From assembly GCF_023008545.1 (NCBI RefSeq), contig NZ_CP095397.1:3213199-3277198 (forward strand): a DNA stretch of 64,000 nt, read 5' to 3'. The stretch is from Natribaculum luteum (GTDB lineage: Archaea > Halobacteriota > Halobacteria > Halobacteriales > Natrialbaceae). The notes under the pieces are model-generated. The model ran no database searches. It worked only from the letters and a program-made list of their open reading frames with translations, and was not told the origin of the DNA. Numbering within the stretch: position 1 is the stretch's first letter; every line of letters begins with the position of its first letter. Made by a program: the position numbers and the translations under genes. Shown in pieces: positions 39,009 to 46,449 of this stretch.

Positions 39009-39137
39009 ACTACCGCTTCACCCCGCGTGTGGTCGCGTGAGCGGTGGCCGTAGTCGACGGTCGATACCACTGCGCTGCCGCCGCATCCGTGCTCGACGTC
39101 ATACATTCTCAACAAGAAATTGACTCAATTAATTGAT

Positions 39138-39155
39138 TCTGGTACATTCGTCAAA
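39138..39155 (-). promoter_or_regulatory. ACCAGA box upstream of the DUF1102-NosL operon
   Basis: On the minus strand: TTTGAC-GAATGT-ACCAGA, followed after three bases by AATTAATTG as the TATA-like element. One of five aligned copies in this region. Confidence 0.6.
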
Positions 39156-39200
39156 CAATAATATTGTACACTGAACACCATACACCACTTTACACATTGA

Positions 39201-39218
39201 TTCTAGTATCAAACCAGA
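39201..39218 (+). promoter_or_regulatory. ACCAGA box upstream of the 39333 gene
   Basis: TTCTAG-TATCAA-ACCAGA on the plus strand, followed by AATACAGATT. One of five aligned copies; the TATA-like element is weaker here than at the others. Confidence 0.5.
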
Positions 39219-39332
39219 ATACAGATTGACTCGGCGAACGCTTCTGGTCCGTAATGAGCGTGATGATCGACGGACGGTGTCGACGCCACTCGAGCGAGCG
39301 ACGGGAATCTGGACGGCGCGACATCGAGAACG

Positions 39333-39776
39333 ATGACGACTCGGCGTAACGTTCTGGCGCTTCTCGCGGCCGGTTCGTCACTCGCTTTCGTCGCGGACAC
39401 CGCCGGGTTTACTCGCGCTGGCGTCGGCCACGCACCCACGGTCGACGTCGCGACGGACGACGCTGCCGTCCGCCTCGAGAGCGAGGCGTTCGAAACGCCG
39501 GTCGACGAACCCCGGGCGACGATCACCGTCAGATCGCGACTCGAGGCGACGGCAGTCACGCGACTCGAGTCTCGGGAGGGAACGTTCGCGTTCGATCCGG
39601 ATCCGGCGATCGACGGCCCACTCGACCTCACAGAGCCAGTGACGGTCGACGTGCGCACGCGTATCCCGACGGACGGGGTCGTCGCCGACGCGATCGTCGC
39701 CGTCGTCGAGGGACCGGCCGTCCGTACTGGCGTCGAACGCCGCCTGTTCGTCGACGGCGTCGACGAGTCAGTGTGA
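39333..39776 (+). CDS. exported protein, possible short DUF1102-like SipW-type substrate
   Basis: 147 residues. The signal region TTRRNVLALLAAGSSLAFVADTAGFTRAG is followed by APTVDVATDDAAVRLE and an all-beta body rich in Thr/Val/Asp. The pattern of signal, Gly-Phe-Thr and short beta strand resembles the start of the DUF1102 protein transcribed divergently, so it may be a small relative and another substrate of the S26 peptidase. No catalytic motif is seen. It is 87 bp before the next NosL gene, which has its own promoter-like box. Confidence 0.6.
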   Translation: MTTRRNVLALLAAGSSLAFVADTAGFTRAGVGHAPTVDVATDDAAVRLESEAFETPVDEPRATITVRSRLEATAVTRLESREGTFAFDPDPAIDGPLDLTEPVTVDVRTRIPTDGVVADAIVAVVEGPAVRTGVERRLFVDGVDESV

Positions 39777-39812
39777 ACGGAGACACCTGTGAGCCTGAAC
39801 CGGAGACGGATC

Positions 39813-39830
39813 TTCGAGTATCGGACCAGA
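39813..39830 (+). promoter_or_regulatory. ACCAGA box upstream of the 39864 nosL gene
   Basis: TTCGAG-TATCGG-ACCAGA, followed by TGTCATATAC whose CATATA centre lies about 27 bases before the ATG at 39864. That spacing fits a leaderless transcript starting at the ATG. Confidence 0.65.
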
Positions 39831-39863
39831 TGTCATATACATTCTCGGGACGGCAACCCAGAC

Positions 39864-40460
39864 ATGTGCTTTGACGAACACGTCGATCGGTCGACTGTCT
39901 CGTCTCGTCGAACCGTCCTCGCCGGCGTCGGCCTCGCCACGCTCGGGACGCTCGCGGGCTGTCTCGGTGCCGACGAAGCGGCTCCGGATCCGATCGCACT
40001 CGAGGAAGGGCAGTTCTGCGACGTCTGTGATATGGAGATCGCGATGCATCCCGGACCCGTGGGACAGGCATACTACGCCGACGACGAGGCACTCCCGCCG
40101 GGTCGCGACGGCCCGGCATGGTTCTGCAGCGGACAGTGTCTGTACACCTACGTCCTCGAGCAGTCAAACGCCGGCTACGATCCGGCCGGTGCGTACGCGA
40201 CCGACTACTCGACGGTCGACTGGGAACTCAGGACGGACGACGGAACGACCGTCATCAGCGCCCACCTCCAGGCCGACGCGTTCGAACTCGTCGAGTCGCT
40301 CGAGTACGTCGTCGCCAGCGACGTCGAGGGGGCGATGGGGAAGTCGCTGATCGGGTTTACCGACGCCGACGACGTCGACGCGTTCGTCGCCGACCACGGC
40401 GGCGAGCGATACCAGCACGGCGACGTCTCACGGCAGTTGATCGACAGCCTCGACATGTAG
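39864..40460 (+). CDS. nosL: NosL-family copper lipoprotein
   Basis: 198 residues. A Tat signal with lipobox (SSRRTVLAGVGLATLGTLAGCLG) leads to a NosL domain with QFCDVCDMEIAMHPGPVG (Met-containing CxxC-x-M motif), WFCSGQCLYTY and the C-terminal GAMGKSLIGFTDADDVDAFVADHGGE. It belongs to the same short subtype as the protein at 42494. Predicted to carry Cu(I) at the outer face of the membrane. The ATG at 39864 is chosen because it begins the signal peptide and sits at leaderless distance from a TATA box; a longer frame from 39789 is unlikely. Confidence 0.88.
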   Translation: MCFDEHVDRSTVSSRRTVLAGVGLATLGTLAGCLGADEAAPDPIALEEGQFCDVCDMEIAMHPGPVGQAYYADDEALPPGRDGPAWFCSGQCLYTYVLEQSNAGYDPAGAYATDYSTVDWELRTDDGTTVISAHLQADAFELVESLEYVVASDVEGAMGKSLIGFTDADDVDAFVADHGGERYQHGDVSRQLIDSLDM

Positions 40461-40462
40461 TC

Positions 40463-42385
40463 TCATCTGTCAGTCGACTGGGCCGCGTCGCAGTCTCGTT
40501 CGAGTCCGGACCACTCGACGGACTCGAGCAGATCGGGATTCGACGGTTCGCAAAGCGGTGCCAGGTCGACGATACTTCCCGTTCGCATCCCGGGGACGGT
40601 TCCCTCGAGTCCGGAGAGCGCGTCGAGCAGCGGTGCTCGTGCCAGCGCTGGCGTGCCGTCGACGCGGTGGAGTCGCCGATCGGTCGGGCCGGTCGGCGCG
40701 TAGGAACGATCGAGGACCTCGCCGTCGCTCTCGCCGAACGCACCGTGCCAGAAGTTCCCCGCGCCGTCTCGCGTCCAGATCCGGAGCGGTCCTTCGCGCG
40801 CGGTCGCGTGTCTGTCGTTGCCGACGAAGTCGTTGCCCACAACCCGGTTTGTCGGCAGGATGTGACTCGCCCGAAGACCCTCCTCGTTGTTCGCGATGAC
40901 GTTGTCTTCGTAGATCGAGTTTCCGGCCTCGGTCGTCATTCCGAGGTCGTTGTTCGCGACGACGTTCCGGGCGAAGTAGGAGTTCCACCCGCCGGTTCGA
41001 ATCCCCTGGGGCCCGTTCCGAACGTCGTTGCCGACGACCGCGTTTTGCTCCGGATTCGTCATGACGTGGATCCCCGTCGCTCTCGCGTCCCTGATCTCGT
41101 TGTCGGCGATGACGGTTCGCGAGGTGTACATCAGGTGCACGCCGATTCGGTTTCGCTCGAGGGTGTTGTTCCGGTAGACGAGGCCGTGTGATCGGTGGGT
41201 GTAGATGCCATCCCGACCGTCGCGGAACCGCGAGTTTTCGACGACCCCGTCTTCCGACCGCATGGTCATGACGCCCATGTACGCGTCGGTCCACTCGTCG
41301 CCGCCGTCGACGGTCACGTTCCGAACGACGGTCTCCGGGCTGTCGCGGATCAAGATGCCGTTCGCCGGCGTCTCGATCGCCACGTCCTCGACCAGCACTC
41401 GCGATGCGTCGTCGATCTCGACGCCAGCATCTCCCCGTCCGTAGGCCATCTCGAGGACCGTATCCTGACCTTCGATCGATTCGTCGTCCTCGGCACGCGT
41501 CGTGTTGCCGACGCCGGTTATCCGGACGTTTCTCACCGCGGCCCGTTCGGCCGTAACCTGGACGACCGTGTTCTCGTCGTCACCCCGGATCGTCACGTTC
41601 CCCTCGCCGGCCAGCGTGATCGGCCGGTCGATCTCGACGAGTTCCTCGTAGGTCCCGTCCGGCACGACGACCGTCGTCTCTGCCGGGGCAGCGTCGACTG
41701 CCTCCTGGATAGTGGCCACGTCCTCGCCGACGACGACGGACGTCGGCCGCTCGAGAAACGTCCGCGAGCTGGCGACGAGAGTGTCCGCGGCCGCCCGTTT
41801 CTCGTCGACGCGTTCGCGGACGGTGGTGGCGTCGTCGATCTCGAAGGGGTACTCGAGTAACTCCTGCCACGTCAGGAGGCTCCCGCCGTGTGTCGATGCG
41901 TACGCCTCGGCGTCGCTGCGGCTCGAAAACGGGAGAACGGCGTCGCTGCGGAGCGTCCGTGCGTCGCTCTCGACGACGTAGGTAGCCGTCTCGGCGTCGG
42001 TCCAGCCGACGGGGCCGTCCGCACTCGGGTAGCCCTCGTCGGACAGGTCGACGCTCGTGTCACTGTAGTCGGTGACGTACACCGCGAGCGGGTAGCCAAA
42101 ACGCTGTTCGTGTCCCGCTTGCCGTCGAGTGTCGACGAACCGGTCGATGCCGTGGTAGCCGACGACGTAGCGATACTGGGAGTAAAAGACCTGGGCTTTC
42201 GGCAGGTCGATTCGGTCCGGTTCTTCCAACTGTTCTTCGGGCGTGATACCCATCGCGACGGTGTCGTCGAACGGAACCGGGTCCGGCGCAGTCGACCCCG
42301 TCTCGACGACGAACGGACCGAGACCCGCGATCAGTATCGCTCCGATGAGCAACGAAATCCAGACGACTCTCCGCCTGTCACTCAT
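40463..42385 (-). CDS. nosD: NosD-type beta-helix copper-assembly protein with NosL-like N-terminal domain
   Basis: 640 residues. One N-terminal membrane segment or signal (WISLLIGAILIAGLGPFVV) is followed by a domain of about 150 residues resembling the second half of NosL (PLAVYVTDYSD, then LPFSSRSDAEAYASTHGGSLLTWQEL) but without the CxxC copper motif. The rest is a NosD/CASH right-handed beta-helix (about 215-560) with repeats such as VVRNVTVDGG, IADNEIRDARATGIHV and VANNDLGMTTEAGNSIYEDN. NosD helps mature the copper sites of nitrous oxide reductase. A Shine-Dalgarno-like AGGAG and a TATA box both precede the ATG. Confidence 0.88.
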   Translation of the reverse strand: MSDRRRVVWISLLIGAILIAGLGPFVVETGSTAPDPVPFDDTVAMGITPEEQLEEPDRIDLPKAQVFYSQYRYVVGYHGIDRFVDTRRQAGHEQRFGYPLAVYVTDYSDTSVDLSDEGYPSADGPVGWTDAETATYVVESDARTLRSDAVLPFSSRSDAEAYASTHGGSLLTWQELLEYPFEIDDATTVRERVDEKRAAADTLVASSRTFLERPTSVVVGEDVATIQEAVDAAPAETTVVVPDGTYEELVEIDRPITLAGEGNVTIRGDDENTVVQVTAERAAVRNVRITGVGNTTRAEDDESIEGQDTVLEMAYGRGDAGVEIDDASRVLVEDVAIETPANGILIRDSPETVVRNVTVDGGDEWTDAYMGVMTMRSEDGVVENSRFRDGRDGIYTHRSHGLVYRNNTLERNRIGVHLMYTSRTVIADNEIRDARATGIHVMTNPEQNAVVGNDVRNGPQGIRTGGWNSYFARNVVANNDLGMTTEAGNSIYEDNVIANNEEGLRASHILPTNRVVGNDFVGNDRHATAREGPLRIWTRDGAGNFWHGAFGESDGEVLDRSYAPTGPTDRRLHRVDGTPALARAPLLDALSGLEGTVPGMRTGSIVDLAPLCEPSNPDLLESVEWSGLERDCDAAQSTDR

Positions 42386-42418
42386 GTCTCCTGGTTGACG
42401 GCACCGGGAAATATTTCG

Positions 42419-42436
42419 TCTGGTTCATTCATCAAA
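42419..42436 (-). promoter_or_regulatory. ACCAGA box upstream of nosD
   Basis: On the minus strand: TTTGAT-GAATGA-ACCAGA, followed after two bases by AAATATTTC, about 28 bases above the nosD ATG. One of the best-placed copies of the motif. Confidence 0.65.
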
Positions 42437-42493
42437 TCGACGGTAGTGGGTTTTGAAAATATTTGCTGGCGACGTTCGCGACGAACTGGCCGG

Positions 42494-43108
42494 TCAGACG
42501 AACCCGAGCGACTCGACGAGTTCCCTCGTGACCGAATCGTGGTCGTAGAGGTCGCCACCGTACTGGTCGGCGAACTCCTCGGCGTCGGTGGAGTCAGAGA
42601 ACCCGATCAGCGATTCGCCCATCGCACCGAGGACGTCGCTGTCGACGACGAGGTCGAGGTCCCTCGAGTCGGTGTGTGCGTCCGCGCCGAAGTGTGCAGT
42701 GATGAACTGGGTACCATGTTCTTCGTACACTTCCCAGTCGACCGTCGAGTAATCGGTCAGGTAGATCACGAGCGGTTCGACGCCGGCTTCCTTCTGCTCG
42801 AAGTAGTACTCGTAGGCACAGGCGCTGCTACAGTAGGGAACGATGCCGTCTTGCTCGCCCGGAACGTCTTCGCCCTCGGGGTAGATCGCGTGTCCCGACG
42901 GGCCGGGGTGGTTGACGACGATCATGTTACAGACCCAGCAGCTGTGACCGTCTTCGATCGCGGCCGGTTCCGGAACGCTGTCGTCGCCACTGCCGACGCA
43001 GCCAGCGAGGACGCCGGCACTGGCGACGCCCGTCGTCGCGAGAAACGACCTCCTCGTCGCCCACCGTGGATCTCGATGCAACCTCTCCGTTACGTCGTGT
43101 CGATCCAT
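42494..43108 (-). CDS. nosL: NosL-family copper lipoprotein
   Basis: 204 residues. A twin-arginine signal and lipobox (TRRSFLATTGVASAGVLAGCVG) precede a NosL domain with HSCWVCNMIVVNHPGPSG, YCSSACAYEYYF, PLVIYLTDYSTVDWEVYEEHG and GAMGESLIGFSDSTDAEEFADQYGG. Most similar in the window to the product of 39864. It is 108 bp upstream of nosD on the same strand, with its own TATA box (near 43132) at leaderless distance and an ACCAGA box above it. Expected to bind Cu(I). Confidence 0.88.
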   Translation of the reverse strand: MDRHDVTERLHRDPRWATRRSFLATTGVASAGVLAGCVGSGDDSVPEPAAIEDGHSCWVCNMIVVNHPGPSGHAIYPEGEDVPGEQDGIVPYCSSACAYEYYFEQKEAGVEPLVIYLTDYSTVDWEVYEEHGTQFITAHFGADAHTDSRDLDLVVDSDVLGAMGESLIGFSDSTDAEEFADQYGGDLYDHDSVTRELVESLGFV

Positions 43109-43140
43109 ATTCGAACGTGATCGCTAGCTAATATATTCGC

Positions 43141-43158
43141 TCTGGTACGATATCCGAA
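43141..43158 (-). promoter_or_regulatory. ACCAGA box upstream of the 42494 nosL gene
   Basis: On the minus strand: TTCGGA-TATCGT-ACCAGA, then GCG and AATATATTA, whose centre is about 24 bases above the ATG at 43108. Confidence 0.65.
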
Positions 43159-43249
43159 CTTCGGCCGACACCACCCGAGCGGTGCCTCGATGACTCCTCA
43201 CGAACGACTCGTCGCCACGACTATGCGCCCCTGGCGAGAACGCGCTCAC

Positions 43250-44386
43250 ATGACCGACCCGTTCGACCAGCGCATCGACGACTGCCGACGGCGACTCGAG
43301 GACACAGCGGCCGAAGCCGCCGTCCTGTTCCCGAGTCCGAATCTCACCTACCTGACCGGGTTCGAGGAGTCGCCGTCCGAACGCCACCTGTTGCTGTTCG
43401 TCCCGCGAGCGGGCGAGCCGGCGTTCGTCGCCCCCGCGATGTACGCCGACCAACTCGCGGCGACGCCGATCGACGACGTCCGACTCTGGGACGACGGTGA
43501 CGACCCGGTCTCGCTCGTCGCGGAGACGCTCTCCGATCTGGACGTCGACGGCGGCCGCGTGCTCGTCGACGACAGGATGTGGGCGCTGTTCACCCAAAAC
43601 CTCCGGTCGGTTCTCCCCGACGCCGAGTTTGACCTCGCGAGCGTCGTCTTCGAGGACCTCCGGCTGCGAAAGGACGAGACCGAACTCGAGGCGCTTCGCC
43701 GCGCTGGCGACATCGCAGACCGGGTCTCGGCCAAGATCCGGACACGGGGAGAAGACGTCATCGGAACGACCGAGGCGGACCTCGCCGCCGAGATCGAGCG
43801 GCTGCTCGCCGCGTCCGACGGCGGCGATCCCGCCTTCGAGACCATCGTCGCCTCGGGGCCGAACGGCGCACGTCCACACCACCACAGCGGCGACCGCGAG
43901 ATCGAGGCCGGCGATCCGGTCGTACTCGACTTCGGCGCGTTCGTCGACGCCGACCTCGAGTCGGGAACCGCACGCTATCCGGGCGATCAGACGCGAACGA
44001 TCGTCTTCGGCGGCGAGCCCTCCGCTGAGTACCGCGAGGTCCACGAGGTCGTTCGAGAGGCACAGGAGACAGCCGTCGAGGCCGTCGAACCGGGCGTCAC
44101 TGCCGGCGAGATCGATCGCGCGGCCCGGTCGGTGATCGAGGACGCGGGCTACGGCGACGCGTTCGTCCACCGGACCGGCCACGGCGTCGGCCTCGAGGTC
44201 CACGAACCGCCGTACATCGTCGACGGCAACGACCGCGAACTCGAGCCCGGCATGGTCTTCTCCGTCGAACCGGGGATCTACCTCGAGGGGCAGTTCGGCG
44301 TCCGGATCGAAGACCTCGTCGTCGTCACCGACGACGGGGCAGAGCCGCTCAACGACTCGCCGCGTGGCTGGCAAAGCGAAACGTAA
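43250..44386 (+). CDS. Xaa-Pro peptidase, M24 family
   Basis: 378 residues from ATG 43250. An N-terminal creatinase-like domain (about 5-130; [25 protein letters not shown]) precedes the pita-bread catalytic domain. Metal ligands are in [10 protein letters not shown] (Asp), the Asp in [22 protein letters not shown] (His), [12 protein letters not shown] (Glu) and [11 protein letters not shown] (Glu). It removes N-terminal residues before Pro or cleaves X-Pro dipeptides. The frame could start at 43190, but the shorter start matches the family. Apparently unrelated to the flanking copper genes. Confidence 0.9.
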   Translation: MTDPFDQRIDDCRRRLEDTAAEAAVLFPSPNLTYLTGFEESPSERHLLLFVPRAGEPAFVAPAMYADQLAATPIDDVRLWDDGDDPVSLVAETLSDLDVDGGRVLVDDRMWALFTQNLRSVLPDAEFDLASVVFEDLRLRKDETELEALRRAGDIADRVSAKIRTRGEDVIGTTEADLAAEIERLLAASDGGDPAFETIVASGPNGARPHHHSGDREIEAGDPVVLDFGAFVDADLESGTARYPGDQTRTIVFGGEPSAEYREVHEVVREAQETAVEAVEPGVTAGEIDRAARSVIEDAGYGDAFVHRTGHGVGLEVHEPPYIVDGNDRELEPGMVFSVEPGIYLEGQFGVRIEDLVVVTDDGAEPLNDSPRGWQSET

Positions 44387-44498
44387 TTCGGCGTCGTTCT
44401 GGCGTTCGCTCTCGTGGCTCCGATCCGATTCTCCCGACGAGGCGAACCCGCTGAACCGAGAAACAACGCGACGCTGTCGAGACGGACTCGAGCGGGTC

Positions 44499-44608
44499 AT
44501 ACTACCGGACAACAGTCAGTGACTGCCCGATCGCGTCTCGACGGCTGTCGTCAGCGACGACAGCGTCTCGAGTGCGATCGACGGCTGCACCGTGTTGTCC
44601 GGCAGTAT
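44499..44608. repeat. 110-bp near-palindrome (MITE-like or structured RNA) between convergent genes
   Basis: Outer arms ATACTACCGGACAACA (44499-44514) and TGTTGTCCGGCAGTAT (44593-44608) pair at 15 of 16 positions. Further inside, GATCGC pairs with GCGATC, and the centre forms CTGTCGTC-AGC-GACGACAG. The whole can fold as one long imperfect hairpin. The right arm begins exactly at the stop codon of the small zinc-ribbon gene. Arms begin and end in TA, as IS630-type insertion would leave. No coding capacity. Confidence 0.6.
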
Positions 44609-44790
44609 CAGTAGTAGTATAACTCGAGTTCGTGCCCGCAGTTTCGACATCGCGTTTCCTTCCCCTGGAGGCGGTTCGTCTCGCCCAGGTCGGTGTCGGC
44701 GATGCCGGGTCCCGGCGGAACGGACGCGCTCACCGTCGCGTCACACCGCGGGCAGCCGATACTGACGTCTGGGTGGCTCGATTGTGACAT
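44608..44790 (-). CDS. small zinc-ribbon protein
   Basis: 60 residues from ATG 44790: GCPRCDAT near the start and CRNCGHELELYYY at the end give two CxxC pairs for one zinc. It is a haloarchaeal-type micro-zinc-ribbon of unknown role. The preceding codons up to 44811 are unlikely to be translated. Its stop codon coincides with the edge of the 110-bp near-palindrome. Confidence 0.7.
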   Translation of the reverse strand: MSQSSHPDVSIGCPRCDATVSASVPPGPGIADTDLGETNRLQGKETRCRNCGHELELYYY

Positions 44791-45173
44791 GCGCTCTCCG
44801 TAGTCCAGCACACTGGATAGTTATCACAGTCATAAGCGTCCGGAAACGCAGTATGTCCCGCAAACAGTACGGCGTTGAACGACGTTTTCGCGCGTTCGTC
44901 ACGGGTTGACTGCGTGCCCACCGGCGGTACGCCCGCGCTACGATGCTGGGGCCAGTCGGGGATCGACGCCCTCGAGTCACGCCAACGTTCGTCGGCGATT
45001 CCTTGAAATCGAGCCGAATCACATCAGTCTGTCGTCACGTGGTCACCGTCGTACGTGTCGCATACCGGCCGTATAAATTTTATAATGATATACTAAATGT
45101 GGTTGCGCGAGCGACGGTCACGGTTCTTTTCGAGGGTAGCGTAGAATTGCGAGAAAAACCGCTTAGCGGCGGG

Positions 45174-46304
45174 TTAGATGGTGAATTCGACGTCGTCGAA
45201 CTCGAAAAACGCCGTCTCGTAGCCGTCGTGTCGCGCGACGCCGGGTGGGACGTCGACGGAGACCGTCACTTTGTCGCCGCCCTCGAGCGCGTCGACGCCG
45301 ACGCCGTAGTGGTGGCCGAACGCGTGGTCGACGGTCTCGACGAGTGGTTCCGCGTCGAGGATCGCGTCCCCACCGCGTTCGACCGTCGCCGTCAGGGCCG
45401 TAAACGGGAGGACGACGCCGTTGTACGGCGTCCGTAGTGTGACGGCGAGGTAGGTGCCGTCGCCGTCCGTAAAGCGGTCGCGGTCGGTTTCGATCGCCGA
45501 AACCATCGCGTCGCCGCTGCGTTCCGTTCCGAGCACGGTCCCCGGGAGGTCCTCGACCGGCGGTCCCTGGGACGTGGGTGTGGGACCGAGTTCCATCGCG
45601 ACGTGAGAGTCGGGGTCGGTCTGGCCGCCGTGATCGTGGGTGTCGTGGTCCATCAGCGACAGCGCGTCCCGCTCGCCGTGACGATCTGGTTCGATCTGTA
45701 CGAACTCGAGGTCGTGGACGTCCGAACGGTCGTAGACGAACTCGATCTCGAGCGTCGCCGACGAGTCGAACCGATCCTCGAGTTCGCCGGTTCGACGGAC
45801 GGAGACCGGACCGACCGAGATTCGCGCGGTGTACTCGCCTTCCTCGGGGAGGACGACGTTGTTGCCGTAGTGAAACCCCATCCGCTGAGAGATCATCGGC
45901 CAGGGCGGGCTGAATTCGCTTGCGACGCGCTCGCCGTCCTGGAGGAGGTCGACGCGCATCTCGAGGGGGAGGACGGTGTCTGTCTCGGCGTCCCAGGGCG
46001 TGACCATGAGGTGCATCGTGTCGTCGGCACCGACGACGACGCGGTTGCGGTCGGTCCCCGAGACGGTCCAGAACCGGTGGGGGAACGTGTAGGAGAGTTC
46101 GACCCCATATTCCCAGTCGGTCGCCCGGCCGTAGACGCCCATCTCCTCGCTCGAGGCCGGCACGTAGACCGCGTCCGGTCGGTCCTCGACGAGCGGCGGA
46201 TCGCGCCAGGCCGACTGCTCTTCGAAGCCGAGTCGCTCGAGACAGCCGGCGAGACCGAGGGCAGCGACGGCCCCAGTCGACCGGAGAAACGCACGGCGAT
46301 CCAT
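45174..46304 (-). CDS. DUF7350 lipoprotein with P19/Tp34-like (iron/copper) domain
   Basis: 376 residues. A Tat/lipobox signal (MDRRAFLRSTGAVAALGLAGCLE) is followed by two beta domains. The first carries HLMVTPWDAETDTVLPLEM and SQRMGFHYGNNVVLPEEGEYTARISVGPV; Met and His here recall the metal site of P19/Tp34 periplasmic iron-copper proteins. A His/Asp-rich segment (MDHDTHDHGG) links to the second domain, which has VTLRTPYNGVVLPF and FGHHYGVGVDAL. It resembles haloarchaeal DUF7350. Predicted metal binding at the cell surface; iron versus copper is undecided. Confidence 0.75.
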   Translation of the reverse strand: MDRRAFLRSTGAVAALGLAGCLERLGFEEQSAWRDPPLVEDRPDAVYVPASSEEMGVYGRATDWEYGVELSYTFPHRFWTVSGTDRNRVVVGADDTMHLMVTPWDAETDTVLPLEMRVDLLQDGERVASEFSPPWPMISQRMGFHYGNNVVLPEEGEYTARISVGPVSVRRTGELEDRFDSSATLEIEFVYDRSDVHDLEFVQIEPDRHGERDALSLMDHDTHDHGGQTDPDSHVAMELGPTPTSQGPPVEDLPGTVLGTERSGDAMVSAIETDRDRFTDGDGTYLAVTLRTPYNGVVLPFTALTATVERGGDAILDAEPLVETVDHAFGHHYGVGVDALEGGDKVTVSVDVPPGVARHDGYETAFFEFDDVEFTI

Positions 46305-46449
46305 TGACGGCAGTACGAACGTATCGCAAAAACGCTTTCCGGTCGTTTGCCCGCCCGTGCGTTCGAGCCTCTCGTGACTGCTGTCGTGAGTCGGTAGCGA
46401 TGCAACCGCGAACCGTCTGGTGGGTCGGAACCAGTCACGACTGCCATCG

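Larger units (their letters stand above)
39009..39332. promoter_or_regulatory. divergent AT-rich promoter region with two ACCAGA boxes
   Basis: 324 bases between the DUF1102-NosL gene (minus) and a small Tat protein (plus). It is AT-rich at 39110-39230. It holds an ACCAGA box for each direction (39138-39155 and 39201-39218), the palindrome TCAATTAATTGA beside the minus-strand TATA position, and a perfect 13-bp palindrome ACAATAATATTGT at 39155-39167. Both transcripts would have untranslated leaders of roughly 85-95 bases. Confidence 0.6.
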
